Assembly: GCF_023073915.1 (NCBI RefSeq)
Contig: NZ_JADPKK010000022.1
Coordinates: forward strand, 992,001 to 1,056,000
From: Bradyrhizobium sp. 149
Lineage (GTDB): Bacteria; Pseudomonadota; Alphaproteobacteria; Rhizobiales; Xanthobacteraceae
Direction: 5' to 3'
DNA length: 64,000 bases
Position numbers and translations under genes: made by a program. This document shows, in pieces, positions 54,024 through 62,763 of this stretch (position 1 is the stretch's first letter; the number at the start of each line of letters is the position of its first letter). The notes beneath the pieces are model-generated. The model made no database searches. It was not told where the DNA came from and was given only the letters and a program-made list of their open reading frames with translations.

Positions 54024-55382
54024 ATGTTCGACAAGATCCTCATAGCCAATCGCGGCGAGATCGCCCTTCGCATCCTCAGGGCCTGCAAGGAGCTCGGGAT
54101 CGCGACCGTCGCCGTGCACTCCACCGCCGACGCCGATGCCATGCATGTGCGCCTGTCGGACGAGAGCGTGTGCATCGGGCCACCGGCGTCCAAGGACAGC
54201 TATCTCAACGTGCCCGCGCTGCTCGCGGCCTGCGAGATCACCGGCGCCGACGCCGTGCATCCCGGCTACGGTTTCCTGTCGGAGAACGCGCGCTTCGCGG
54301 AAATCCTCGCCGAGCACAATCTGCATTTCATCGGCCCGAAGGCCGAGCACATCCGCCTGATGGGCGACAAGATCGAGGCCAAGAGGACTGCCAAGAAGCT
54401 CGGCATTCCCGTGGTGCCCGGCTCCGACGGAGGGGTCGGCCCCAACGACGACGCAATGGCGATCGCCAAAAAGATCGGCTTCCCCGTGCTGGTCAAGGCC
54501 GCTGCCGGCGGCGGCGGCCGCGGCATGAAGGTGGCCGAGAGCGAGGCCGATCTTCAGGTTGCGCTATCGACGGCCGCCAACGAGGCCAAGTCCGCGTTCG
54601 GCGATGCTTCCGTCTACCTCGAAAAATATCTCCAGAAGCCGCGCCACATCGAGATCCAGATCCTCGGCGACGGCCGCGGCGGCGCGATCCATCTTGGCGA
54701 ACGCGACTGCTCGCTGCAACGACGCCACCAGAAGGTCTGGGAGGAAGGCCCCTCGCCGGTGCTGACCGCAGCTGCACGCGCCAAGATCGGCGAGACCTGC
54801 GCCAAGGCGATGCGCGAGATGAAATATCTCGGCGTCGGCACCATCGAATTCCTGTTCGAGGACGGCGAGTTCTACTTCATCGAGATGAACACCCGCATCC
54901 AGGTCGAGCATCCCGTCACCGAGAGCATCACCGACATCGACCTCGTGCTGGAGCAGATCCGCATCGCCGCCGGCGGCGATCTGCCGGCGAGGCAGGAAGA
55001 GGTCCAGGTCATCGGCCACGCGATCGAGTGCCGCATCAACGCCGAAAATCCGCAGACCTTTCGTCCGTCGCCCGGCCGCATCACGCAATATCACCCGCCG
55101 GGGGGGCTCGGGGTGCGGATCGATTCCGCGGTCTATCAGGGCTACACGATCCCGCCTTATTACGACTCGCTCGTCGGCAAGCTGATCGTGCACGGCAAGA
55201 CCCGTGGCGAGTGCTTGATGCGGCTGCGCCGGGCGCTGGACGAGATGGTGGTCGAGGGCATCGAGACCACCCTGCCGCTGTTCCGCGCGCTGGTGCGCGA
55301 AGACGACATCATCAACGGCGACTACCACATCCACTGGCTGGAACAATATCTCGCGGGCAAGGCGGAACCCGCCCCGAGGTAA
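54024..55382 (+). CDS. accC: Biotin carboxylase subunit of acetyl-CoA carboxylase
   Basis: 452 residues. ATP-grasp enzyme that carboxylates the biotin of AccB using bicarbonate. FDKILIANRGEIALRILRAC start, glycine-rich ATP loop KAAAGGGGRGMKV, metal ligands in EFLFEDGEFYFIEMNTRIQVEHPVTE (shown in parts), and the catalytic Arg region. No unusual substitutions. Co-transcribed with accB. The following 106 bases hold an EcfG-type promoter for the next genes. Confidence 0.98.
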   Translation: MFDKILIANRGEIALRILRACKELGIATVAVHSTADADAMHVRLSDESVCIGPPASKDSYLNVPALLAACEITGADAVHPGYGFLSENARFAEILAEHNLHFIGPKAEHIRLMGDKIEAKRTAKKLGIPVVPGSDGGVGPNDDAMAIAKKIGFPVLVKAAAGGGGRGMKVAESEADLQVALSTAANEAKSAFGDASVYLEKYLQKPRHIEIQILGDGRGGAIHLGERDCSLQRRHQKVWEEGPSPVLTAAARAKIGETCAKAMREMKYLGVGTIEFLFEDGEFYFIEMNTRIQVEHPVTESITDIDLVLEQIRIAAGGDLPARQEEVQVIGHAIECRINAENPQTFRPSPGRITQYHPPGGLGVRIDSAVYQGYTIPPYYDSLVGKLIVHGKTRGECLMRLRRALDEMVVEGIETTLPLFRALVREDDIINGDYHIHWLEQYLAGKAEPAPR

Positions 55383-55396
55383 TCGTCCCTGCCGTT

Positions 55397-55421
55397 GGAA
55401 CCCTTTGGCCCCAATCGCGTT
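55397..55421 (+). promoter_or_regulatory. Sigma-EcfG promoter of the three-gene phosphorelay
   Basis: GGAAC at 55397-55401, exactly 16 bases, CGTT at 55418-55421, ending 67 bases before the kinase start (55489). Predicted transcription start near 55429. It lies directly after the accC stop, so the signalling genes can be induced independently of acc. Confidence 0.8.
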
Positions 55422-55488
55422 CGGGACGATGGGGACAGTTCCGAGGGGGCGTTTTGAATTCCGCCAAGCCTGATCGAGCGAGACCGTC

Positions 55489-57006
55489 GTGACCGCTGAG
55501 GCGCAGCGACGGCGTAGATTTTGGCAGATCCTGCTGTTCGCAGCGGGGCTCGTGGTGCTGACCGTGATCAGTGCCGGCTCCGTCTACCTCGTCAACAAGG
55601 CGAGAGACGACAGCAAATGGGTGATTCACACCATTGAGGCCGAGAACCAGATCAACGCCCTCCTGCTGGAAATCCGGCGAGCCGAGAGCGCCGCCCGCGG
55701 CTATCTTCTGACACAAGGGGAGGATTTCAAGGTTGACCACGACATGGCCGTGGCGGCCATCATCCCGGCTCTCGACAGGCTCACGCGCCTGATCGGCGAC
55801 AATCCGGCGCAACGCCAAAGCATCGAGAAGCTGAGCACGGCGATCGAGACCCGGCTCGGCCAGTTCGTGCAGGAGATGGATTTCATTCGCCAGGGTGAGC
55901 CGGAGAAGGCCGCAGCGCTGGTCCGCGAGATCGCCTCCGCGGACGCCACGGCCGCGATCGCCAAAGTCGCGACGGAGATGATTCAGGAAGAAGAACGGCT
56001 GTTCCGGCTCCGAACGGTAAATTCGGACCGCAGCCAGACACTCGCCGCCTCGATGACCGGCATTGGCTCCGGCCTCGTCGTGCTGCTGGCGCTGATCTCG
56101 ATCTGGCTGGTGCGGCGCTCGGCGCAGGGCCGTGACGACGCCGAGGTGCGCCTGCGTGACGCCAATGTCAATCTGGAGGCCGTGGTCGACGAACGCACGG
56201 CCGATCTGCGCGAAGCCAACAACGAGATCCAGCGCTTTGCCTATATCGTGAGCCACGATCTGCGCTCGCCACTCGTCAACATCATGGGCTTCACCAGCGA
56301 ACTCGAAGAGCTCGGCGGCGACATTTTCCGCCGTATCGGCAGCCTCACGCATGTCCCGGCCGACGGGCCGCCGCTGCCGGACGGCGGAATCGCGCTCGAA
56401 GGTCCCGACAAGCAGCTTTCAGAGGATTTTTCCGAAGCGCTGGGCTTCATCAAATCGTCGATCGCCAAGATGGACCGCCTGATCTCGGCGATCCTCAATC
56501 TCACCCGCGAGGGTCGGCGCGCGTTCCAGCCGGAAAAGATCGACACCCGCGAGCTGATCGAAGCGATCGTGTCAACGCTGGCACATCAGGCCGCCGAAGC
56601 GCAGGCTGAGATCCACGTTGCCCCCTTGCCGGATCTGGTCAGCGACCGCCTGGCGCTGGAGCAGATCTTCTCCAATCTGATCGACAACGCCATCAAATAT
56701 CTCAAGCCCGGCGCCCCCGGCGAGATCAGAATCCGCGGGCGCACCAAGCTTGGCTACGCTATCTTCGAGATCAGCGACAACGGCCGCGGGATCGATCCGA
56801 AGGATCACCAGCGGATATTCGACCTGTTTCGCCGCGCGGGAACCCAGGACAAGCCCGGTCAGGGCATCGGTCTTGCGCATGTACGTGCACTTGTGCGTCG
56901 CCTCGGCGGCACCATGTCGGTATCATCGGAACTGAATCACGGCAGTACCTTCACCATCACGTTGCCCATCACCTGGAACGCCAGCAACCGGAACGTGGAT
57001 CAATGA
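55489..57006 (+). CDS. Membrane histidine kinase with CHASE3 sensor domain
   Basis: 505 residues, GTG start. Helix 1 (about 12-34), extracytoplasmic CHASE3 domain (about 35-185, IRRAESAARGYLLTQGEDF signature), helix 2 (about 187-210), a coiled coil, HisKA with phospho-acceptor His256 (FAYIVSHDLRSPL), and HATPase_c with N box DNAIKY, G1 DNGRGID and G2 GQGIGLAHV. The DHp has an insertion of about 50 residues (GGDIFRRIGSL...EGPDKQL) between its two helices, as in bacteriophytochrome-type kinases. The ligand is unknown. First gene of the operon; its stop overlaps the next ATG. Confidence 0.93.
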   Translation: MTAEAQRRRRFWQILLFAAGLVVLTVISAGSVYLVNKARDDSKWVIHTIEAENQINALLLEIRRAESAARGYLLTQGEDFKVDHDMAVAAIIPALDRLTRLIGDNPAQRQSIEKLSTAIETRLGQFVQEMDFIRQGEPEKAAALVREIASADATAAIAKVATEMIQEEERLFRLRTVNSDRSQTLAASMTGIGSGLVVLLALISIWLVRRSAQGRDDAEVRLRDANVNLEAVVDERTADLREANNEIQRFAYIVSHDLRSPLVNIMGFTSELEELGGDIFRRIGSLTHVPADGPPLPDGGIALEGPDKQLSEDFSEALGFIKSSIAKMDRLISAILNLTREGRRAFQPEKIDTRELIEAIVSTLAHQAAEAQAEIHVAPLPDLVSDRLALEQIFSNLIDNAIKYLKPGAPGEIRIRGRTKLGYAIFEISDNGRGIDPKDHQRIFDLFRRAGTQDKPGQGIGLAHVRALVRRLGGTMSVSSELNHGSTFTITLPITWNASNRNVDQ

Positions 57007-57443
57007 CTCAACCGGTCAGCATCATCATGATCGAGGACGACGAGGGACACGCGCGGCTGATCGAGCGGAACATCCGCCGATCCGGCGTCAACAACGAGAT
57101 TATCTCCTTCGCCAATGGCACCGACGCGATGAAGCACCTGTTCGGGCCCGACGGCAGCGGACTGGTGCAGAAGGGCAATGCGCTCCTGATCCTGCTCGAT
57201 CTCAACCTGCCCGACATGACCGGGATCGACATCCTGAAGCAGATCAAGGAAAACAAATACCTGAAGGCCTCACCCGTGGTGGTGCTGACCACCACCGACG
57301 ATTCCCAGGAAATCAAGCGCTGCTACGAGCTCGGCTGCAACGTCTACATCACCAAGCCCGTGAACTACGAGAGTTTCGCCAATGCCATCCGGCAGCTCGG
57401 CTTGTTCTTCTCGGTCATCCAGGTCCCGCCCGCCGCCCCATGA
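57003..57443 (+). CDS. Single-domain response regulator (Rcp1-like)
   Basis: 146 residues, receiver only. Acidic pocket IEDDEGHARL, phospho-acceptor Asp66 in LLDLNLPDMTG, switch Thr in LTTTDD, and Lys in ITKPVNYE. The 8-residue insertion before the acceptor (FGPDGSGL) is typical of Rcp1-type partners of phytochrome-like kinases. It has no output domain, so it likely passes phosphate on or blocks a kinase. Start overlaps the kinase stop and its own stop overlaps the next start (ATGA both times). Confidence 0.93.
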   Translation: MTQPVSIIMIEDDEGHARLIERNIRRSGVNNEIISFANGTDAMKHLFGPDGSGLVQKGNALLILLDLNLPDMTGIDILKQIKENKYLKASPVVVLTTTDDSQEIKRCYELGCNVYITKPVNYESFANAIRQLGLFFSVIQVPPAAP

Positions 57444-58543
57444 ACCAGCGCATGCCCACACTGCTCTACATCGACGATGACGGGGCGCTGGCGCGCCTGG
57501 TCGACCGCGGCCTGACACGGCGCGGCTACAAGGTCGTTCACGCCGCGAGCGGCGAGGAAGGCCTCGAGCTGATCCGCCGCGCTGGGAGGACCGGCGGCAT
57601 CGACGTCGTGGCGCTCGACCAGTACATGCCCGGTCTCGACGGGCTGGAGACGCTGGAGCAGATCATGGCGATCGCAGATGCACCGCCGGTGGTCTTCGTC
57701 ACGGCGTCGCAGGATTCCAGCATTGCGGTGACGGCGCTGAAAGCGGGGGCGGCCGATTATCTCGTCAAGGACGTCAAGGGCGACTTCATCCCCCTGCTTC
57801 ACGTCGCGGCTGAGGGCGCGCTGCGCCAAGCTGAATTGCAGAAGGCGCGCGAGGAAGCCGAAGCCGAGATCCATGCCTCGCGCGACCGCTACGCAGCGCT
57901 CGCTGCCGAACGCGAGCTGCTGCTGCGCGAGGTCAACCACCGCGTCGGCAACTCGCTCCAGATCATCGCCTCGCTGCTGCATCTGCAGGCAAGCTCCGCC
58001 GCGCAAGACGAGGTCAAAGCTGCGTTGACCAATGCGATGGGCCGCGTCGCCGCGGTCGCGCAGGTGCACCGCCGCCTCTACACCTCGCAGGATCTGAAGA
58101 GCGTGGTGCTGAACCAGTATCTGGACTCGCTGCTCGAGGATCTCCGCCGCTCGGCCGAGGGCAACCGGATGTCGCGTCTGACGCTGAAGGCCGAACCGAT
58201 CGAGATCGATCCGGACCGTGCGGTCGCCGTCGGCATCATCGTCAACGAGCTGGTGATGAACGCGGTGAAATACGCCTATCCTGACGGCGCCGGCCCGATC
58301 CATGTCGAGCTGACCTCACACGGCGACGATCTCCTGCTGACGATCACCGACGACGGGGTCGGCGACAACGTCAAGGCGGATCCGCGCTCCACCGGCATGG
58401 GCCAGCGCATCGTCGCAGCCATGGCCGCCAAGCTCGACGCTTCGGTGGAGCGCGACACCACCCATTCCGGAACCCGCATCATGTTGCGGTTCCGCCGTGT
58501 GCCAGCTGCCGCGGGCAAGCCGAATGCTGCCGCAGCGAACTGA
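57440..58543 (+). CDS. Receiver-histidine kinase hybrid, REC-HisKA_2 (HWE-like)
   Basis: 367 residues. Receiver (about 5-120) with Asp60 in ALDQYMPGLDG and Lys in YLVKDV, a coiled coil (about 130-160), a HisKA_2 domain with His167 in LREVNHRVGNSLQIIASLL, and a HATPase with NELVMNAVKYA and DDGVGDN. HisKA_2/HWE kinases are the class that phosphorylates PhyR in the general stress response. It has no sensor of its own, so phosphorylation of its receiver by the upstream kinase should set its activity. Probable end of a relay. Confidence 0.93.
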   Translation: MNQRMPTLLYIDDDGALARLVDRGLTRRGYKVVHAASGEEGLELIRRAGRTGGIDVVALDQYMPGLDGLETLEQIMAIADAPPVVFVTASQDSSIAVTALKAGAADYLVKDVKGDFIPLLHVAAEGALRQAELQKAREEAEAEIHASRDRYAALAAERELLLREVNHRVGNSLQIIASLLHLQASSAAQDEVKAALTNAMGRVAAVAQVHRRLYTSQDLKSVVLNQYLDSLLEDLRRSAEGNRMSRLTLKAEPIEIDPDRAVAVGIIVNELVMNAVKYAYPDGAGPIHVELTSHGDDLLLTITDDGVGDNVKADPRSTGMGQRIVAAMAAKLDASVERDTTHSGTRIMLRFRRVPAAAGKPNAAAAN

Positions 58544-58593
58544 TCCGCACCGCCCATCGCAACCGCATTGCGATCCTGCTATTGTGGCGAGCC

Positions 58594-59274
58594 ATGACTT
58601 CGCGCGACTCTGCCCCGTCTGAAATCACGCCAGCCGTGCTGCTGCGCGCCTATGCCTGCGGCATCTTTCCGATGGCCGAAAGCGCCGACGATCCGTCCCT
58701 GTTCTGGGTCGAGCCGGAGTTGCGCGGGGTCATCCCGCTCGACGGATTTCGCGTAGCCGCCCGGCTGGCGCGCACCGTGCGTTCGGATTCATTCCGCGTG
58801 ACCGTCAATACCGCCTTCAAGGCCACGATCGCCGGCTGCGCCGCGCCGCAGGCGGGGCGCGAGGACACCTGGATCAACAAGCGCATCCGCGACCTCTATG
58901 GCGGCCTGCACGAGCTCGGCCATTGCCACAGCGTCGAAGCTTGGCAGGGCGAGGACCTCGTCGGCGGGCTTTACGGCGTCAGCCTGGGGCGGGCCTTTTT
59001 CGGCGAGAGCATGTTTCACACTGCGCGCGATGCCTCAAAGGTCGCGCTGGTGCATCTGGTCGCGCGGCTCATCCATGGCGGCTTCGAGCTGCTCGACACC
59101 CAATACGTCACCGAGCACCTGAAGAGTTTTGGCGCGGCCGAGATTTCGCGGCGGCGCTACACCGCGCTGCTCGACAAGGCGCTCGCGGGCGAGCCCGGCG
59201 ATTTCCTGAAGCTCTCTGCTGGTGAAGCGATCCCGGGCGCACGCGCGCTCGAGATCATCGCCTCACGGCAATAA
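58594..59274 (+). CDS. aat: Leucyl/phenylalanyl-tRNA--protein transferase
   Basis: 226 residues. N-end rule enzyme that adds Leu or Phe to proteins with N-terminal Arg/Lys, marking them for ClpAP via ClpS. Typical features: GIFPMAESADDPSLFWVEPE, DTWINKRIRDLYGGLHELGH, HSVEAWQGEDLVGGLYGVSLG and FGESMFH, and the end region LDTQYVTEHLKSFGAAEISRR. ATG 58594; the upstream in-frame ATG 58582 adds four residues. It normally sits next to accC and DUF2155; here the phosphorelay intervenes. Confidence 0.95.
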   Translation: MTSRDSAPSEITPAVLLRAYACGIFPMAESADDPSLFWVEPELRGVIPLDGFRVAARLARTVRSDSFRVTVNTAFKATIAGCAAPQAGREDTWINKRIRDLYGGLHELGHCHSVEAWQGEDLVGGLYGVSLGRAFFGESMFHTARDASKVALVHLVARLIHGGFELLDTQYVTEHLKSFGAAEISRRRYTALLDKALAGEPGDFLKLSAGEAIPGARALEIIASRQ

Positions 59275-59295
59275 TCAGGGATATTACCGGCCGAA

Positions 59296-59330
59296 CCCGG
59301 GGGGATTTGGCCTAGCGGCCAAACCCCGGG
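59296..59330. other. Hairpin spanning the stop codon of the DUF2155 gene
   Basis: CCCGGGG (59296-59302) pairs with CCCCGGG (59324-59330), and TTTGGCC (59306-59312) with GGCCAAA (59317-59323), loop TAGC, with a three-base bulge. The TAG stop of the minus-strand gene sits at the loop. It may end transcription of both convergent genes. Confidence 0.5.
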
Positions 59331-60319
59331 ATACCGAACAGACCCGGCCGCTGCTCGGGCGGCGGAGGTGGCGGCGGTGCCGGTTGCTGCTGCTGGATCG
59401 GCGGCAATGGCTGCGGCGGACGCTGCTGCACGGCCTGCTTGGGCGCGGCCTTCTTCTGCGCGGGCGGCGGCGGCGCGGCCGGCCTGGTGCCGGGATCCGG
59501 TGCCGCGGTCGCGATGGTCTGCTGCGGCTCCTTGCAGTCGGTGAGCCAGATATCGTAGATCGGGTGCTCGACGCCGTGCAGGCCCGGACTTGCCGCATAC
59601 ATCCAGCCTGAGAAGATGCGCTTCACCTCACCCTGCAAGGTGATCTCGTCGACCTCGACGAAGGCGTCGGTGTTGGTGGCCTCCGTCGCTGGCCGCGTGT
59701 AGCAGGCGTTGGTTTTGACCCGTAACGCGCCGAACTGCACGGTCTCGCCGATCTCCTCGTCGAAATTGATGATGCGCCCGGTGATCTTGTCGAGGCCGGA
59801 GAAGGTCGCCTTCTTGTTCACGATCTTCTGGGCCGGCGGCTCTGTGACGACCTCGTCACCGGGCTGAAGGCTCGCCGGCGTCTGCGGGACAGTGCCGCCC
59901 TTCTGTTGCGGCTGGCGCTGACCGGGCGCACCCGGCTGCGGAGTGCCCTGCGGATTCGGCGGAGCGACCGCCGCGGACGGCGGCTGGTTTGGCGGAGCGA
60001 CGCTAGAACCGGGCGGCGGCGCCAGCGGTTGGGTCTCGACCGGCCCCGGCATCACATTGCCCTGCCGGCCGGGCGGCGGCGGCGCCATTGGGCGCGAGGG
60101 CAGCACACGGCCCTGCGGCGGCAGCTCCGGCACCTCCTCATCGTCATCAGGGATCTGGGGCTGCGGCTGCGGCTGGCCGCGCGGAATGTTGCCGGGCGGC
60201 CGCAGCGGCGGCGGATCGGAAAAGATCGTGCCGATCTGCGCCTGCGCCGGTGTCGCAACCGTCAGTGCGGTGGCGGCCAGAAGCGCCGCAAGACCTGTCA
60301 GGGTAAATGTTCGAAACAT
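59312..60319 (-). CDS. Exported DUF2155 proline-rich protein
   Basis: 335 residues. Signal peptide (about 1-28, ending AQAQ), Pro/Gln-rich disordered region (about 35-150), the DUF2155 core (about 165-265: KATFSGLDKITGRIINFD, ALRVKTNACYTRP, SGWMYAASPGLHGVEHPIYDIWLTDCK) with two conserved cysteines, then a Pro/Gln tail. The core is found next to aat in many alphaproteobacteria; function unknown. I chose ATG 60319; a TTG at 60334 would add five residues. Confidence 0.88.
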   Translation of the reverse strand: MFRTFTLTGLAALLAATALTVATPAQAQIGTIFSDPPPLRPPGNIPRGQPQPQPQIPDDDEEVPELPPQGRVLPSRPMAPPPPGRQGNVMPGPVETQPLAPPPGSSVAPPNQPPSAAVAPPNPQGTPQPGAPGQRQPQQKGGTVPQTPASLQPGDEVVTEPPAQKIVNKKATFSGLDKITGRIINFDEEIGETVQFGALRVKTNACYTRPATEATNTDAFVEVDEITLQGEVKRIFSGWMYAASPGLHGVEHPIYDIWLTDCKEPQQTIATAAPDPGTRPAAPPPPAQKKAAPKQAVQQRPPQPLPPIQQQQPAPPPPPPPEQRPGLFGIPGFGR

Positions 60320-60560
60320 CTCGCGCGGCTTCAACAGCGAATCGGGCTTGCTGGCATTCTACAGGGGATACCGCCGCTCGCAGGCCATCCGGTTAACACG
60401 GCGAATACGGCGGGGGAAGGGCGGCATCCCTGCCCTTCCCGGCCCGGTCTGGCCAGATCGGCCCCCGGATGGGATAGTCGAACACCCTTTCTAGGGGTTC
60501 GAGGCGGCCATCGCCCCCGAAAACGACGTTCAACCATAACTAAAACCCGGAGGTGGCCCC

Positions 60561-61508
60561 ATGCCCGTTGTGCTCGATCCCGATGCCGCCGCCGTCTACA
60601 AGGCCTTCCAGGAGGCCGACCGCCCCGCCTACGAGACCCTGACTGCACCGGAAGCGCGCGCCTATTACGCGCAGGCGCGCTTTGCGACCAATCCCGAGCC
60701 ACCGGAACTCGCGCGCGTCACGCCGCTGTCGATCCCGGCGCCGCACGGCGCCATTCCGGCGCGCCTCTACGTTCCGAAACAGCCGCGCCGGCATGACGGC
60801 TTGTCGCCCGCGCTGGTGTTCTTCCATGGCGGCGGCTGGGTAATCGGCGATCTCGACTCCCATGACGTCGTCTGCCGCCAGCTCGCCGACGCCGGCGCGC
60901 TGCTCGTGATCTCGGTCGACTACCGCCTCGCGCCCGAGCACAAATTTCCCGCCGCCACCGATGACGCGATCGCCGCGACCAAATGGGTCGCCGCCAACGC
61001 TCGCGAGCTCGGCATCGACGCCTTCGGGCTTTCGATCGGCGGCGACAGCGCCGGCGGCAATCTCGCCGCGGTCGTCGCGCTTGCCGCGCGTGACGGCGAC
61101 GGTCCTGCGATCGCGGGGCAGTTGCTGATCTACCCCGCCGTCGATTTCGCCATGACGCACGGCTCTCACCGCGAGCCCGAGACCAGCGTGCTGCTGACGC
61201 ATTCGGTGATCCGCTGGTTTAGCGACCATTATCTCAACGGCGCCGCCGATATCGACGACTGGCGCGCCTCGCCGGCACGCGCGGAAAACCTTGCCGGCCT
61301 GCCGCCGGCCTATGTGCTGACCGCCGGCGCCGATCCGCTGCGCGACGAAGGCGACGAATATGCCGATCGCCTCAAGCAGGCCGGTGTACCCGTCACTTAC
61401 AAGCACTATCCCGGCCAGTTCCACGGCTTCCTCACCATGGGCAAATTGTTGCGAGAGGCCAATGTTGCCGTAAGCGAGATCGGCGCGTGGTTGAAGGGAT
61501 TGGGCTGA
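60561..61508 (+). CDS. Alpha/beta-hydrolase esterase, HSL (hormone-sensitive lipase) family
   Basis: 315 residues. Oxyanion-hole motif FFHGGGWVIGD, nucleophile GGDSAGGN, catalytic Asp in AGADPLRDEGD and His in GQFHGF, all in order. It hydrolyses short-chain esters. An N-terminal cap of about 60 residues precedes. GGAGGT lies before the ATG at 60561. The next gene, a transporter, begins 14 bases after the stop; the pair is probably one operon. Confidence 0.93.
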   Translation: MPVVLDPDAAAVYKAFQEADRPAYETLTAPEARAYYAQARFATNPEPPELARVTPLSIPAPHGAIPARLYVPKQPRRHDGLSPALVFFHGGGWVIGDLDSHDVVCRQLADAGALLVISVDYRLAPEHKFPAATDDAIAATKWVAANARELGIDAFGLSIGGDSAGGNLAAVVALAARDGDGPAIAGQLLIYPAVDFAMTHGSHREPETSVLLTHSVIRWFSDHYLNGAADIDDWRASPARAENLAGLPPAYVLTAGADPLRDEGDEYADRLKQAGVPVTYKHYPGQFHGFLTMGKLLREANVAVSEIGAWLKGLG

Positions 61509-61522
61509 CGCCGCCGTCCCGC

Positions 61523-62530
61523 ATGTCATCCGCCTTTCAAACCGTTGCCGCCCTCCCCCTGCGCGGGCTGACATGGCTCGGCGGCCAGGGCACCCGCGCG
61601 GTGGCCGCCGTCGTGTTCATTGCCGCTGCGGTCCCGCCGCTCGGCGTTCTGCTCCGCCCCTACGTCACGGAGGCGATCTTCGTTCTGCTCTGCATCTCCT
61701 TCATGCGGGTCGACCTCGCCGCGATCACCAGCCATTTGCGCCGGCCGGCGCTGGTCGCGACCGCGACTGCCTGGACCATGATCGGCGTGCCTGTGATCGT
61801 CGGGCTGATCGTGCATGTCACAGGACTCACCGCACGCTCGCCCGGCCTTGCCCTGGCCCTGATGCTCCAGAGCATGGCCTCGCCGATGATGGCCTCACCG
61901 GCGCTGGCCGCACTGATGGGTCTCGATGCCACGCTTGTGCTGATCACGCTGGTGAGCGCGACCGCGCTCGTGCCCTTCACAGCGTCGCTGTTCGCAAGCC
62001 TCTTCCTCGAGGGCATGCTCAGCATCTCGCCGCTTGCGCTCGGACTGAAGCTGCTCGGTATTCTTGCGGCATCGCTGCTTGCCGCGACCGTGATCCGATG
62101 GGTGTTCGGCGCGGCCGCGATCCAGCGCCACAGGCCTCCGATCGACGGCTTCAACATCATCATCCTGCTGATTTTCGCGACCGCGATTATGGGCGATGTC
62201 GCGAGCGATCTGGTATCGCAGCCGGTTTTCACCATCGGCCTCGCGCTGCTGTCCTTCGCGATCTATTTCACGCTGCTCGCAATCACCACGCTGCTGTTCC
62301 GCCGCATCGGCTATGAGCGCGCGCTGGCGCTCGGGCTGATGGTGTCACAGCGCAATCTGGGATTGATGCTGGCAGCGACCGCCGGCGCGCTGCCGCCCAC
62401 CACCTGGCTCTATTTCGCGATGACGCAGTTTCCAATTCATTTGGCGCCCTACATGCTGATGCCGATCGCGCGGCGGCTGACGGCGCGCGCCAACACATCT
62501 GGCGCGGCGGCCGCGAACAGCACCAGCTAG
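61523..62530 (+). CDS. BASS/arsenite-permease-like sodium symporter family membrane protein
   Basis: 335 residues with about ten helices. The pattern of paired Pro/Gly-broken helices, SMASPMMASPALAALMGLDATLVL and MVSQRNLGLMLAATAG, resembles the bile acid:sodium symporter superfamily (BASS, PF01758/PF13593-like). The substrate could be an organic anion, possibly the product of the esterase it follows. ATG 61523; an upstream in-frame TTG overlaps the esterase. Confidence 0.75.
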   Translation: MSSAFQTVAALPLRGLTWLGGQGTRAVAAVVFIAAAVPPLGVLLRPYVTEAIFVLLCISFMRVDLAAITSHLRRPALVATATAWTMIGVPVIVGLIVHVTGLTARSPGLALALMLQSMASPMMASPALAALMGLDATLVLITLVSATALVPFTASLFASLFLEGMLSISPLALGLKLLGILAASLLAATVIRWVFGAAAIQRHRPPIDGFNIIILLIFATAIMGDVASDLVSQPVFTIGLALLSFAIYFTLLAITTLLFRRIGYERALALGLMVSQRNLGLMLAATAGALPPTTWLYFAMTQFPIHLAPYMLMPIARRLTARANTSGAAAANSTS

Positions 62531-62763
62531 TCGTGTATTTGTGAATCCGGGATCTCTGCTTTCGAGATGAAGTGGACGCGCGGTCCCCTGCTCGGAGTGT
62601 CCCCTGGGACTCGCGGCGGAACTCACACACAAACTGAACACGCTTTCTCGTGCAGATGACGCTCAGTAGCTCACGCGATTAATGGGTTGTTAGGAGCCTA
62701 TACCGCAAATAGTTTCCGCCAACAATAACAACCATGCCGGGTTCCATTGCCCGGAGCAGATAC

